DNA of 43,021 bases from an uncultured Lachnospiraceae bacterium (lineage in GTDB: Bacteria > Bacillota > Clostridia > Lachnospirales > Lachnospiraceae). A program made the translations under genes and the position numbers. The DNA lies in NCBI GenBank assembly GCA_902796595.1, contig CADBPM010000013.1, positions 1 to 43,021 on the forward strand, in the 5' to 3' direction. Shown piece after piece: positions 8,372-17,142 of the stretch; position 1 is the first letter of the stretch, and each line of letters begins with the position of its first letter. The notes under the pieces were generated by a model, which was not told the origin of the DNA, searched no databases, and saw nothing but the letters and a program-made list of their open reading frames with translations.

Positions 8372-8419
8372 AAAAAACGAAGACTTGATAGTGATTAGAT
8401 TGAGTCTTCGTTTTTTTTG
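8372..8419 (+). terminator. Terminator of the large non-coding transcript
   Basis: Perfect 14-bp stem AAAAAACGAAGACT/AGTCTTCGTTTTTT with a 17-nt loop, followed by a continuous T run. Confidence 0.9.
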
Positions 8420-8428
8420 TATTATAAT
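8400..8428 (+). promoter_or_regulatory. Promoter of the SGNH hydrolase gene, nested in the upstream terminator
   Basis: TTGAGT (8400-8405), 17-bp spacer, TATAAT (8423-8428). The -35 box lies in the loop and descending arm of the terminator hairpin, so the end of one transcript and the start of the next share DNA. Confidence 0.7.
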
Positions 8429-8485
8429 AAGCATACAAAGCTAATACGCAGGATGAAATATCCTGCAGGCGGAGGATGCAATTAA

Positions 8486-9373
8486 ATGAAAAGGAACCAG
8501 AAAAAAAGGCTTGTGATCGCTATCATAATACTTATGGAATTAGTATTGGTCACAGGACTTGGAATATTTTATGTGATCAAAAAAAATGAACCGGCTCAAA
8601 GCAGACTGGATGATTATAATTCTTCACATAAAATGTATGAAATGAAGGATGATAAAGAAAAAATATTAAATTCTAACGGAGAGAAAGTAGTTACGGTAAC
8701 AAGACCTGACTACAATGTAGTAAACAGTGAAACTGCTAGTCAGTCCGGAGTAAGTACGACCTATGGACCATATCCGCTTACCCAAGTGGATACTTCCTAT
8801 TTTGATGATGCTTTGTTTGTGGGTGACAGCAGGACCGTAGGACTTAGAGCTTATACAGATCTTGGAAATGCAGATTTTTTTGCAAGGACAGGCATTTCAA
8901 CATCGGCGCTTTTTACATATCCTGCAGCAGATGAAGAGACAGGACTCACACTTACTCAGACACTTACATCTGGTAAGACATATAAGAAAATCTACATAAT
9001 GCTGGGAGTAAATGATCTTTCTTACGGCACACTTGAAACTTTTATTGATGAATTCAAAACGGCAATTGATAAGATACGGCTTCTTCAGTCTGAAGCAGTG
9101 ATTTATGTGGAATCCATAATAGGTGTCACAAAGGGGATGGAGGCATCCAAGTCTGAAAAGTTCAGTCAGACGACGATCAACGAGAGAAATGCGGCGCTTG
9201 AATCAATATGTGATGGAAGAAATCTGATATATCTTGATGTAGCATCTGCCATGAAGGATTCAGAAGGATATCTGACACAGGAATTTTCGGCGGATGGACT
9301 TCATTTAAACAGTGATTATTATTATCTTTGGACAGATTATCTGCTTGGACATGCGGCAGCAGAAATAAAATAA
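8486..9373 (+). CDS. Membrane-anchored SGNH/GDSL-family hydrolase
   Basis: The 295-residue protein has one N-terminal hydrophobic segment (residues 9-31, after a KRNQKKR cytoplasmic end), a linker to about residue 100, and an extracellular SGNH hydrolase domain. Block I is G113-D-S115 (nucleophile Ser115), block III is G174-V-N-D and block V is D270-G-L-H273, giving the Ser-Asp-His set. Such enzymes in Lachnospiraceae are usually esterases, including O-deacetylases acting on polysaccharide or wall; the substrate is not deducible here. GGCGGAGG lies 11 nt before the ATG. Single-gene transcript with its own promoter and terminator. Confidence 0.86.
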   Translation: MKRNQKKRLVIAIIILMELVLVTGLGIFYVIKKNEPAQSRLDDYNSSHKMYEMKDDKEKILNSNGEKVVTVTRPDYNVVNSETASQSGVSTTYGPYPLTQVDTSYFDDALFVGDSRTVGLRAYTDLGNADFFARTGISTSALFTYPAADEETGLTLTQTLTSGKTYKKIYIMLGVNDLSYGTLETFIDEFKTAIDKIRLLQSEAVIYVESIIGVTKGMEASKSEKFSQTTINERNAALESICDGRNLIYLDVASAMKDSEGYLTQEFSADGLHLNSDYYYLWTDYLLGHAAAEIK

Positions 9374-9412
9374 AAAGGACCTTCGGGAGTTTTTCTTCCG
9401 AAGGTCTTTTTG
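9374..9412. terminator. Bidirectional terminator between convergent genes
   Basis: AAAGGACCTTCGG/CCGAAGGTCTTTTT stem with an A run on the left and a T run on the right, between the SGNH hydrolase gene (+) and the regulator gene (-). Confidence 0.88.
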
Positions 9413-9422
9413 ATGATAAGGA

Positions 9423-10343
9423 TTATGAAGGAATAGGGGAATAACCTATGTTTACTTCTATATCCTGATTGTAGTTGCCAAAGGACCTGCCAAAGATAGT
9501 AAGACCGCCGATATTGACAGCATCATCAGGAACAGCAATCTTTAATCTTATATCACTTTTGCTTGTAAGGTTGAAATGGTCTATGGTGACATTTGAAACC
9601 TTGAGTCCGTCTATAAAAGAACCATCGTGATTTATTTCAACCATTTTAAGAAGACCATACTGGTTCCAGTTAGGGAACCACCAGTCCGGCGTGAAAAGTC
9701 CGCGTATCTCACCAAAATCTCCGGGACTGGTCCAGACTGCGATATTTTCATCATTCAGATAAAAATGGATGTCTGATGGCCACTGCTCATTTATACCGGG
9801 AGCCTCGGAAGAAAGCTCCAGCGTAAATGAAATAGAGTCTATCTTTTGGTTGAAAGGTATAAAATTTGGAACAGGATATTCAACGTAACCCTTTGTAAAC
9901 CAGATTATATCTGCGTTGAAACGATCAGGGTGGTTGAAATAACGATTGTCGTCAACTTCACCGACAAGGTGATTGGCACTGGCAAGTCCGCATGTAGGCA
10001 GGGCATAGCAAGTGCTGTAGTGACCTACTTTTATACTTGTTGAATAAATGTTTTCGTTGCGCCTGCTTCCGGTAAGCTCCATGAGGATCTTGTCGACATG
10101 AACGGAACAGTTTTTATGGTTTCCATGTCCCTCTGCGGCATTGCTTACGGTAACCATGCCACATTCTTCAAGCTTTTTGATATGACTGGTAAGAGCGCCG
10201 TTGCTTATACCGAGGCGTTCTGCAAGGTCATTCATATTTATATTGTTGTCTTCTAAAAGAGTATCTATTATCCTGACTCTTATGTCGGAGCCAAGTGCCT
10301 TATATAAAGCCAGTCCGTCCTCTATTTTTGAAATATGCAACAT
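9423..10343 (-). CDS. ArsR-like winged-helix regulator with C-terminal sensor domain
   Basis: The 306-residue protein has an N-terminal helix-turn-helix (residues 12-85; DLAERLGISNGALTSHIKKLEECGMV is the recognition part). A roughly 200-residue C-terminal region, rich in beta strands and aromatics, resembles a carbohydrate-sensing beta-sandwich more than a metal site. It is transcribed divergently from the GH51-led arabinan operon, so it is probably that operon's local regulator with an arabinose-type effector (inference). AAGGAG lies about 10 nt upstream of the ATG, with a possible minus-strand -10 box (TATAAT complement at 10377-10382). Confidence 0.75.
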   Translation of the reverse strand: MLHISKIEDGLALYKALGSDIRVRIIDTLLEDNNINMNDLAERLGISNGALTSHIKKLEECGMVTVSNAAEGHGNHKNCSVHVDKILMELTGSRRNENIYSTSIKVGHYSTCYALPTCGLASANHLVGEVDDNRYFNHPDRFNADIIWFTKGYVEYPVPNFIPFNQKIDSISFTLELSSEAPGINEQWPSDIHFYLNDENIAVWTSPGDFGEIRGLFTPDWWFPNWNQYGLLKMVEINHDGSFIDGLKVSNVTIDHFNLTSKSDIRLKIAVPDDAVNIGGLTIFGRSFGNYNQDIEVNIGYSPIPS

Positions 10344-10382
10344 AGTGCTTAAAACTCCTTTTGTTCTTCTTAACTGATTATA

Positions 10383-10760
10383 ACACGAAAATCGGGGGAT
10401 AGAAAGAGATAAATTTAGAAAGAGATAAAATATTTAAGAAAAAGCAAAGCATATAGATTCGCAAGCTATGGCATTTTTTTTGTCAGAAATGAGATGCAGT
10501 CTTGCGCGGGGAGGTGTATGCTATATTGGTTGAAATGGTGGGAAAGGCAGTGTTTTAGCTCAAAGCCTGAAAGAAAAAGAGGCTTATTTCAACATGACAG
10601 ACCTTTACTTAAACCTAAAATATTAGTGATTTATAAGGAGGAATAGGACGATTAAGCTTAAAGAAATATAAAAAATAAGCGATAAAAGGTGGAAAAGGAC
10701 TATTTTTGACCGGTTAGTTTGAAAACAACAAAAATAATTTACAAAATACTAAAATTTCGA
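10383..10760. other. Long intergenic region upstream of the arabinan operon
   Basis: No gene seen. It contains a nested inverted repeat: GTTGAAAT (10529-10536) pairs with ATTTCAAC (10586-10593), with AAGCCT/AGGCTT inside (10563-10585). An orphan AAGGAGG near 10638 has no start codon after it. It may hold regulator sites or be the remnant of a leader or small gene. Confidence 0.4.
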
Positions 10761-10790
10761 TTGACAAGTAATCGTGGGCGAATATATAAT
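10758..10790 (+). promoter_or_regulatory. Promoter and possible operator of the arabinan/arabinose operon
   Basis: TTGACA (10761-10766), 18-bp spacer, TATAAT (10785-10790). A short inverted repeat CGATT-N7-AATCG (10758-10774) straddles the -35 box and is a candidate binding site for the divergent ArsR-like regulator. The leader is about 105 nt. Confidence 0.8.
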
Positions 10791-10901
10791 GATAACAGAA
10801 AAATAACAGACTTTATATGCGCTATTAACGCGAAGTCGTATGAGAATTCTGTCAGTCATTATAAAGCGCCTTGCGGTGGCTGGTAAAGAAAGGGGTTTGC
10901 A

Positions 10902-12398
10902 ATGGCAAAGATAATAGTCAATGAGACTGAAAAATTAGGTCACATCAATCCTGAAGTTCAGGGTCATTTTTCAGAGCATCTTGGCAGAGGCATTTATGAA
11001 GGACTTTTTGTAAAGGAAGATTCAGGTATTCCTAATGTAAACGGAATGAGAACTGATGTAGTCAGCGCTCTTAAAGAGATGGGAGTTCCTCTTCTTCGCT
11101 GGCCGGGCGGATGTTTTGCAGATGAATACCATTGGATGGATGGTATTGGTCCTAAAGAGAACCGTAAGAAGATGGTAAACACACATTGGGGTGGTGTTAC
11201 CGAGGATAATAGTTTTGGCACTCATGAATTCTTTGAACTTGCCAAGCAGCTTGGCTGCAAGACTTATATAAATGGCAACGTAGGTTCAGGTTCAGTTCGT
11301 GAGATGAGCGAATGGGTTGAATATATGACCTTTGGCGGCCTTTCACCTATGAGCGAACTTCGTAAGAAGAACGGACACGAAGAGCCTTGGAAGATAGATT
11401 ATTTTGGTGTAGGTAATGAAAATTGGGGCTGCGGCGGAAATATGACGCCTGAATATTACGGAAATCTTTACCGCAATTATCAGACTTATGTTCGTCAGTA
11501 TGATCCAGAAAAGCCTATAAAGAAGGTTTGCGGCGGTCCTAATGTTGATGATGCAAACTGGACAAAGAAGGTTCTTGAGACAACATTTACTCAGTCTCCT
11601 GCATGGCTGCATGGCTTTATGGATGGTTTAAGCATACATTATTATGTTCATCCGGGCGGCTGGGATCATAAGGGAAGTGCTACAGAGTTTGATAATGCTA
11701 TGTGGTATAAGACAATGAAAAAGGCACTTTTCATTGAACACCTTATCAACCTTCACGGCACAATTCTTAACGAGTATGATCCTGATAAGCATGTTGGCTT
11801 TATCATGGATGAATGGGGATGCTGGTTTGATGTAGAACCGGGCACTAATCCTGGTTTCCTCTATCAGCAGAATACAATGAGAGATGCACTTGTTGCTGCA
11901 ACTACTCTCAACATCTTCAACAACCATAGCGACAGAGTGAAGATGGCTTGTATAGCACAGATGATAAATGTACTTCAGTCAGTTATTCTTACAGAAGGTC
12001 CTAAGATGGTAAAGACTCCTACATATCATGTATTTCATATGTACAAGGGACATCAGGATGCAGATTGTGTAAGAAGCTACATTGCTGAAAACAGTGAGAT
12101 CGGTACTGATGAGGATCAGGTACCTGCACTCCAGGTTTCTGCTTCTGTAAAGAACGGCAAGTATCTTGTTACTGTAGCAAATATGGATGTTGAAAAGAGC
12201 TACCCTGTTGAGCTTTCACTTTCAGTTTCAGCTATAGGGGATGTAAAGGCAACCATTGTTCACGAAGAAATGCATGCAAAGAATACTTTTGATGATCCTG
12301 ATGCAGTTTGCGAGAAGGCATTTGATGAAGTAAAGGTTGCAGATGGTAAGGCAAGTTTCACCATCCCTGCATGCTCAGTTGTAGGGCTTACATTTTAA
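10902..12398 (+). CDS. GH51 alpha-L-arabinofuranosidase, intracellular
   Basis: Removes terminal alpha-L-arabinofuranosyl residues from arabino-oligosaccharides or arabinoxylan fragments. The 498-residue protein shows the GH51 N-terminus ([20 protein letters not shown]), a catalytic acid/base Glu173 in GVGNENWG, the [10 protein letters not shown] block and the nucleophile Glu304 in FIMDEWG. No signal peptide, so it works on imported oligosaccharides in the cytoplasm. AAAGGGG sits before the ATG. First gene of an operon with DUF6171, GH43, FGGY kinase and araD genes. Confidence 0.95.
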   Translation: MAKIIVNETEKLGHINPEVQGHFSEHLGRGIYEGLFVKEDSGIPNVNGMRTDVVSALKEMGVPLLRWPGGCFADEYHWMDGIGPKENRKKMVNTHWGGVTEDNSFGTHEFFELAKQLGCKTYINGNVGSGSVREMSEWVEYMTFGGLSPMSELRKKNGHEEPWKIDYFGVGNENWGCGGNMTPEYYGNLYRNYQTYVRQYDPEKPIKKVCGGPNVDDANWTKKVLETTFTQSPAWLHGFMDGLSIHYYVHPGGWDHKGSATEFDNAMWYKTMKKALFIEHLINLHGTILNEYDPDKHVGFIMDEWGCWFDVEPGTNPGFLYQQNTMRDALVAATTLNIFNNHSDRVKMACIAQMINVLQSVILTEGPKMVKTPTYHVFHMYKGHQDADCVRSYIAENSEIGTDEDQVPALQVSASVKNGKYLVTVANMDVEKSYPVELSLSVSAIGDVKATIVHEEMHAKNTFDDPDAVCEKAFDEVKVADGKASFTIPACSVVGLTF

Positions 12399-12407
12399 TT
12401 AAAAGAT

Positions 12408-12662
12408 ATGAGTACCAGACATTGTCTTAAGTGTCTTCTTCAAGAAATAAATGAAGAAGAATACATGAATAAGATATATAAAGTGATAAGCCTTCTCGGA
12501 AAAAACGAGAAGGCTTTGGATGAGGTAAATAAGGCACGACTTGATACATGCAGGTCGTGCGATTACCTTGCAGATGCAACATGTACAGCTTGTGGCTGTT
12601 ATGTGGAATTAAGAGCAGCAAAAAAGGATTCAAAGTGTCCGTATAAAAAGTGGCAGCAGTGA
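12408..12662 (+). CDS. DUF6171-like small cysteine-rich protein
   Basis: The 84-residue protein carries cysteine pairs CLKC (residues 6-9), CRSC (48-51), CTAC-x-C (59-64) and a final CP, a pattern typical of a small zinc-binding protein. The layout resembles DUF6171 proteins of Lachnospiraceae. The start at 12408 keeps the CLKCLL motif even though its ribosome binding site is poor; a later ATG at 12463 would lose it. It sits 9 nt after the GH51 gene in a sugar operon, so it may depend on coupled translation. Function unknown. Confidence 0.7.
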   Translation: MSTRHCLKCLLQEINEEEYMNKIYKVISLLGKNEKALDEVNKARLDTCRSCDYLADATCTACGCYVELRAAKKDSKCPYKKWQQ

Positions 12663-12701
12663 CAGTCTGCTGACTTCCAGAATAAGGAATGGTTATCTCA
12701 A

Positions 12702-13682
12702 ATGAATGCAGAAAATTACAGGAAAACACAGTATAATAAACCTTTTATAGCGCAAAGAGCAGACCCTTATATAGTAAAGGCTGCCGACGGGACTTTTTAT
12801 TTTACTGCATCGGTTCCTGAATATGACAGGATAGTACTCCGCCATGCAGATACACTTGAAGGACTTCGCAGTGCAGAAGAAAAAACAATCTGGACCAAGC
12901 ACGAACATGGAGTTATGGGTAAGCATATCTGGGCCCCGGAACTTCATTTTATAGGCGGCGGATGGTATATCTATTTTGCAGCAGGAGAGGCTGAAGATAT
13001 CTGGAAGATAAGACCATGGGTGCTTCATTGCAAGGGCATGGATCCTATGAATGATGAATGGGAAGAATGTGGTATGATTAAAAGAGCAGACGACGATGAA
13101 TTCTCTTTTAATTCATTTTCACTCGATATGACTGTCTTTGAAAATAAAGGAAAGATGTATGCTGTATGGGCTGAGAAAGTAAATATAGGAAAGGCTATAA
13201 GCAACCTCTATATTGCAGAGCTTTCAAGTCCTGTTGAAATGAAAAGTGCGCAGGTACTTCTTACTACCCCTGATTACGATTGGGAAAGAGTAGGTTTCTG
13301 GGTTAATGAGGGACCTACGACTTTATTCCATGACGGCAAAATCTACCTTACATTTTCAGCAAGCTCTACAGGTATATGCTATTGCCTCGGTATGCTTACA
13401 GCCGATGCAGACAGCGACCTTTTAGACCCTCGTTCATGGGAAAAAGACAGGTATCCTGTACTTTCAAGTAAGGAAGAACTTGGAATGTATGGCCCTGGAC
13501 ATAATACATTTTTCAAGGGTGAGGATGGCGAAGATTACACAAGTTATCATTGCCGTACTTATGATGAAATTGTCGGGGATCCGCTTTACGATCCAAACCG
13601 CCACTGCTATGTGATGAAGGTACTTTACGATAAGAGCGGCAGACCTGTATTTGATATTAAAAATAACGTCAATTTTGACTGA
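12702..13682 (+). CDS. GH43 glycoside hydrolase (arabinosidase/arabinanase type)
   Basis: The 326-residue five-bladed-propeller GH43 enzyme has the three catalytic carboxylates in expected places: Asp21 in RADPYI (base), Asp142 in FSLDMT (pKa modulator) and Glu203 in WVNEGPTT (acid). HIWAPELH is a typical GH43 block. There is no signal peptide, so it is cytoplasmic. With the upstream GH51 gene it probably finishes degradation of imported arabino-oligosaccharides, perhaps as an exo-alpha-1,5-arabinofuranosidase. Linkage specificity cannot be read from sequence alone; a beta-xylosidase role is the alternative. The ribosome binding site (AAGGA, 12684-12688) is distant. Confidence 0.88.
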   Translation: MNAENYRKTQYNKPFIAQRADPYIVKAADGTFYFTASVPEYDRIVLRHADTLEGLRSAEEKTIWTKHEHGVMGKHIWAPELHFIGGGWYIYFAAGEAEDIWKIRPWVLHCKGMDPMNDEWEECGMIKRADDDEFSFNSFSLDMTVFENKGKMYAVWAEKVNIGKAISNLYIAELSSPVEMKSAQVLLTTPDYDWERVGFWVNEGPTTLFHDGKIYLTFSASSTGICYCLGMLTADADSDLLDPRSWEKDRYPVLSSKEELGMYGPGHNTFFKGEDGEDYTSYHCRTYDEIVGDPLYDPNRHCYVMKVLYDKSGRPVFDIKNNVNFD

Positions 13683-13697
13683 CAGAGGTATTTACAA

Positions 13698-15284
13698 ATG
13701 GGGAACAAGGAACTTATTGAATCCGGGAAAGCAGTTCTCGGTATTGAATTTGGATCAACAAGAATCAAAGCTGAGCTTATAGGTGAAGGAAATGCACCTA
13801 TAGCATCTGGTTCTTATGAATGGGAAAACCGCTATGAGAATGGGGTATGGACCTATTCCTTAGATGATATACATACAGGACTTTCTACTTGCTATGCAGA
13901 TCTTGCCAGTGATGTAGAAAAGAAGTATGGCACAAAGATAAAGAAGCTTGCAGCTATCGGAATTTCTGCAATGATGCATGGTTATCTTGCTTTTGATGAA
14001 GCAGGGAAGCTTCTTGTGCCATTCAGAACATGGAGAAATACTATAACTGAGAAGGCAGCAGAAAAACTCACAGAGCTTTTCAATTACAATATTCCTCAGC
14101 GTTGGAGCATTGCACACCTTTATCAGGCTATACTTAATAAGGAAGAACACGTTAAGGATATCCGCCATATTGCAACTCTTGCCGCTTTTGTTCATTATGA
14201 ACTTACAGGAAAGAGAGTTATCGGTGTCGGCGATGCGTCGGGTATGTTCCCTATAGATATAAATACAGGGGATTACGATGGCACAATGCTTGAAAAGTTT
14301 GAAAAGCTTGTGGCTCCTTGTGGATATGACTGGAATATAAAGGATATTCTTCCTGTTTGCCTTAAGGCTGGCAAGGAAGCAGGCATACTTACCGAAGAAG
14401 GTGCAAAGCTTCTTGATAAATCAGGAAATCTTGAAGCTGGTATTCCTCTCTGCCCTCCAGAGGGTGATGCCGGAACAGGTATGGTGGCAACGGATTCTGT
14501 TGGACGTCGTACAGGCAATGTTTCTGCCGGAACATCTGTATTCGGTATGGTTGTTCTTGAGAAGGAACTTAAGAAAGTATATCCTGAGATCGACCTTGTA
14601 ACAACACCTGTTGGTGATCTTGTTGCGATGGCACATTGCAATACATGTACATCAGATCTCAATGCGTGGGTAAATATTTTTGACGAATTCTGCGAAGCAA
14701 TGGGAATGCCTGCAGACAAGAACAAGCTTTTCTCAGTGCTTTACAATAAGGCTCTTGAAGGTGAAAAAGATTGCGGCGGTCTTCTTGACTACAATTATTT
14801 TTCAGGTGAAGCCATTACAAAGATGGAAGAAGGACGACCTCTCTTTGTAAGAAGGGCAGACAGCCATTTCAACCTGGCTAACTTCATGAGAGTTCATCTT
14901 TACGCTTCACTTTCTGTACTTAAGACAGGTATGGATCTTCTTCTTAAGGGTGAGGATGTCAAGGTTGACAGGATGTATGGGCATGGCGGTCTTTTCAAGA
15001 CAAAGGGCGTAGGGCAGCAGATTCTTGCGGATGCGCTTAATACACCTGTTACTGTAATGAGCACAGCCGGCGAGGGCGGTGCATGGGGCATGGCACTTCT
15101 TGCAGCTTACCTTGTAAATGGAAATGGAAAAGACCTTTCAGACTGGCTTAATGCAGAAGTATTTACAGGCGACAAGGGCGAGACTTTTGCTCCTGACAAG
15201 GCTGGAGTAGAAGGATTTGACAAGTATCTTGAAACATATACAAAGGGACTTAAGATTGAAAGAGCTGCTATAGACAACATGTGA
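13698..15284 (+). CDS. FGGY-family carbohydrate kinase, probable L-ribulokinase
   Basis: The 528-residue sugar kinase has the N-terminal phosphate-binding motif [13 protein letters not shown], the central [25 protein letters not shown] segment and the ADP-binding glycines [12 protein letters not shown] near residue 455. By sequence it could be labelled xylulokinase-like. Its place between arabinosidases and araD suggests it makes L-ribulose-5-phosphate for AraD (inference). It starts 13 nt after the GH43 stop with AGAGG upstream. No arabinose isomerase gene is in the window to complete the route. Confidence 0.82.
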   Translation: MGNKELIESGKAVLGIEFGSTRIKAELIGEGNAPIASGSYEWENRYENGVWTYSLDDIHTGLSTCYADLASDVEKKYGTKIKKLAAIGISAMMHGYLAFDEAGKLLVPFRTWRNTITEKAAEKLTELFNYNIPQRWSIAHLYQAILNKEEHVKDIRHIATLAAFVHYELTGKRVIGVGDASGMFPIDINTGDYDGTMLEKFEKLVAPCGYDWNIKDILPVCLKAGKEAGILTEEGAKLLDKSGNLEAGIPLCPPEGDAGTGMVATDSVGRRTGNVSAGTSVFGMVVLEKELKKVYPEIDLVTTPVGDLVAMAHCNTCTSDLNAWVNIFDEFCEAMGMPADKNKLFSVLYNKALEGEKDCGGLLDYNYFSGEAITKMEEGRPLFVRRADSHFNLANFMRVHLYASLSVLKTGMDLLLKGEDVKVDRMYGHGGLFKTKGVGQQILADALNTPVTVMSTAGEGGAWGMALLAAYLVNGNGKDLSDWLNAEVFTGDKGETFAPDKAGVEGFDKYLETYTKGLKIERAAIDNM

Positions 15285-15335
15285 TCATTCAGGTTGAAAT
15301 AAATAAGCTTGCTGTTATAGAAAAGAGGATTTGAA

Positions 15336-16031
15336 ATGCTTGAAGAATTAAAGAAGAAAGTCTATGAAGCAAATATGCTTCTTCCAAAGTATGGACTTGT
15401 TACATTTACATGGGGAAATGTTTCGGGAATAGATCGTGAAAGCGGACTTTTTGCTATAAAGCCAAGTGGCGTTCCTTATGAGGATCTTTCTCCTGAGGAT
15501 ATGGTTATCGTAGACCTTAACGGCAAAGTTGTTGAGGGAAAATACAGACCTTCAAGTGATACAGCCACACATGTTGAGCTTTACAAGGCTTTCGGGAACA
15601 TAGGTGGAGTTGTACATACACATTCTTCTTATGCTACAAGTTGGGCTCAGGCAGGAAGAGATATTCCTGTCTATGGAACAACCCATGCAGATTATTATTA
15701 TGGAGATATTCCTTGCCTCAGATGTCTTAATGCGGATGAAGTAGAGGAGGCCTATGAGGAAAATACAGGTCATCTTATAGTTGATGAATTTAAGAGGCTT
15801 GACAGAGATCCGGATGCTGTTCCGGGATGCCTTTGCAAGAATCATGGACCTTTCTGCTGGGGCAAAGACCCTGTTCATGCGGTTGAAAGTGCAGTTGTTC
15901 TTGAAGAAGTTGCCAAGATGGCATATCGTACAGAGACTATCAATCCTAAGGTTGAAAGAGCTCCGCAGTATCTTCAGGATAAGCACTATTTCAGAAAGCA
16001 TGGTGCCAATGCTTATTACGGACAGAAGTAA
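15336..16031 (+). CDS. araD: L-ribulose-5-phosphate 4-epimerase
   Basis: Interconverts L-ribulose-5-phosphate and D-xylulose-5-phosphate. The 231-residue class II aldolase-fold protein has [11 protein letters not shown] (around residue 26), a substrate-binding [10 protein letters not shown], the zinc ligands in [14 protein letters not shown] (around residue 95) and the [10 protein letters not shown] loop. Length and motifs fit AraD well. Last gene of the arabinan operon, after a 51-nt gap that includes a TCAGGTTGAAAT motif (15289-15300). Its product can enter the non-oxidative pentose phosphate pathway via the transketolase at 33368. Confidence 0.94.
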   Translation: MLEELKKKVYEANMLLPKYGLVTFTWGNVSGIDRESGLFAIKPSGVPYEDLSPEDMVIVDLNGKVVEGKYRPSSDTATHVELYKAFGNIGGVVHTHSSYATSWAQAGRDIPVYGTTHADYYYGDIPCLRCLNADEVEEAYEENTGHLIVDEFKRLDRDPDAVPGCLCKNHGPFCWGKDPVHAVESAVVLEEVAKMAYRTETINPKVERAPQYLQDKHYFRKHGANAYYGQK

Positions 16032-16105
16032 TAAACTTTGACAATTAAAAATGATAATGAGATACCGTGACTTTCCCACGGTAATATAGATGTTCGTTCT
16101 CCTTT

Positions 16106-16138
16106 GTAAAGAGCCGGCTGTAATGCCGGCTCTTTTCG
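16106..16138 (+). terminator. Terminator of the arabinan operon
   Basis: AAAGAGCCGGC/GCCGGCTCTTTT with a 6-nt loop. A smaller hairpin TACCGTG/CACGGTA lies just before it (16063-16083). Confidence 0.88.
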
Positions 16139-16221
16139 GCTTTAGTATAAGATTTGTGAAAGTCAGGTTGAATGGGTAAAAAATATTTTGTCTGACAGCT
16201 TAAAATTGCATCAGGATTTAA

Positions 16222-16258
16222 TTGATTATTTTTCTGATAATAGGTATAATTATTAGAA
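16222..16258 (+). promoter_or_regulatory. Rubrerythrin promoter with an overlapping PerR-box-like operator
   Basis: TTGATT (16222-16227), 17-bp spacer, TATAAT (16245-16250). The stretch 16244-16258 matches the PerR box TTATAATNATTATAA at 12 of 14 defined positions and covers the -10 box. Peroxide-sensing repression is therefore likely (inference from the known PerR consensus). Confidence 0.75.
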
Positions 16259-16283
16259 ACAATAACACAGGAGGTGTTGGAGC

Positions 16284-16946
16284 ATGGCAAAGTATAAATG
16301 TAAAATATGCGGAGAGATCTTTGAAGTTAAGGACGGAGAGGAGCCTGTATGTCCAAAGTGTGGTGCAAGGGGCGATAAGCTTGAAAAGCTCCCTGAGGAT
16401 GGAACAAAGAACAATCCTTATGCAGGAACACAGACAGAAAAGAATCTTGAAGCAGCATTTGCAGGAGAGTCACAGGCAAGGAATAAGTATACCTATTTTG
16501 CATCGAAGGCAAAGAAGGAAGGTTTTGAGCAGATAGCGGCTATGTTCCTTAAAACTGCTGATAATGAAAAAGAGCATGCAAAGATGTGGTTCAAAGAACT
16601 TAACGGTATAGGAGATACTGCCGAAAATCTTGCAGCTGCAGCAAATGGTGAAAATTACGAGTGGACTGATATGTATGTTGAGTTTGCTAAGACCGCTGAA
16701 AAGGAAGGATTCCCTGAACTTGCTGCCAAGTTTCGTGGTGTTGCTGAGATTGAGAAGCATCACGAAGAAAGATATCGCGCACTTTTAAAGAATGTTGAAA
16801 TGCAGGAAGTATTTAAGAAGAGTGAAGTGAAGGTTTGGGAGTGCCGTAACTGCGGGCATATCGTAGTTGGAACACAGGCACCTGATGTATGTCCTGTATG
16901 CGGACATCCTCAGTCATTCTTTGAAATACATGAGGAAAATTATTAA
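16284..16946 (+). CDS. rbr: Rubrerythrin with rubredoxin-like domains at both ends
   Basis: Non-haem di-iron peroxidase protecting anaerobes from hydrogen peroxide. The 220-residue protein has an N-terminal zinc/iron ribbon (C6-x-x-C9 and C23-x-x-C26), then the ferritin-like di-iron domain ([34 protein letters not shown]), then a C-terminal rubredoxin-like domain (CRNCG ... CPVCGHP). Most rubrerythrins carry the rubredoxin domain at one end only. AGGAGG precedes the ATG. Single gene with its own terminator; the overlapping PerR-like site suggests induction by peroxide. Confidence 0.94.
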   Translation: MAKYKCKICGEIFEVKDGEEPVCPKCGARGDKLEKLPEDGTKNNPYAGTQTEKNLEAAFAGESQARNKYTYFASKAKKEGFEQIAAMFLKTADNEKEHAKMWFKELNGIGDTAENLAAAANGENYEWTDMYVEFAKTAEKEGFPELAAKFRGVAEIEKHHEERYRALLKNVEMQEVFKKSEVKVWECRNCGHIVVGTQAPDVCPVCGHPQSFFEIHEENY

Positions 16947-16961
16947 TTAGATATTGTATAG

Positions 16962-16998
16962 TAGAAGGGCTGTCGCAATGCGACAGCCCTTCTTTGTC
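16962..16998 (+). terminator. Terminator of the rubrerythrin gene
   Basis: 14-bp stem AGAAGGGCTGTCGC/GCGACAGCCCTTCT with a tight AAT loop, then TTTGTC. Confidence 0.9.
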
Positions 16999-17040
16999 AT
17001 ATAAATACAAAAGAGGAATGATTTTTGACAGAAATGTCTA

Positions 17041-17077
17041 TTGACTTTCAAATCTAAGTGACTTATAGTGAAGTCAA
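17041..17077 (+). promoter_or_regulatory. Promoter of the small membrane protein/secreted protein pair
   Basis: TTGACT (17041-17046), 17-bp spacer, TATAGT (17064-17069). TTGACTT at 17041 and AAGTCAA at 17071-17077 form an inverted repeat framing the promoter, a possible operator. A second -10-like TATAAT lies at 17112. Confidence 0.55.
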
Positions 17078-17142
17078 ATAAACAAAAAGTAAAATCTATA
17101 AAATATACATGTATAATGCATACTAAAAGAATGGAGGTGAAT

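Larger units (their letters stand above)
7527..8419 (+). ncRNA. Candidate large structured non-coding RNA (about 0.9 kb)
   Basis: A strong promoter and a strong intrinsic terminator bracket about 890 nt with no reading frame resembling a gene on either strand; the longest plus-strand frames are interrupted and lack ribosome binding sites. The sequence is full of local inverted repeats, for example AAACTTCGAAGTTT near 7551 and GAAAGG/TCTTTC near 7648-7671. From 7950 on it carries about six degenerate modules spaced about 70 nt. The size and ornate look resemble giant bacterial RNAs (OLE, GOLLD, ROOL), but I cannot assign it to any of them from memory. It may be a diverged known class, a new class or, less likely, the decayed remains of a gene. 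Confidence 0.6.
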
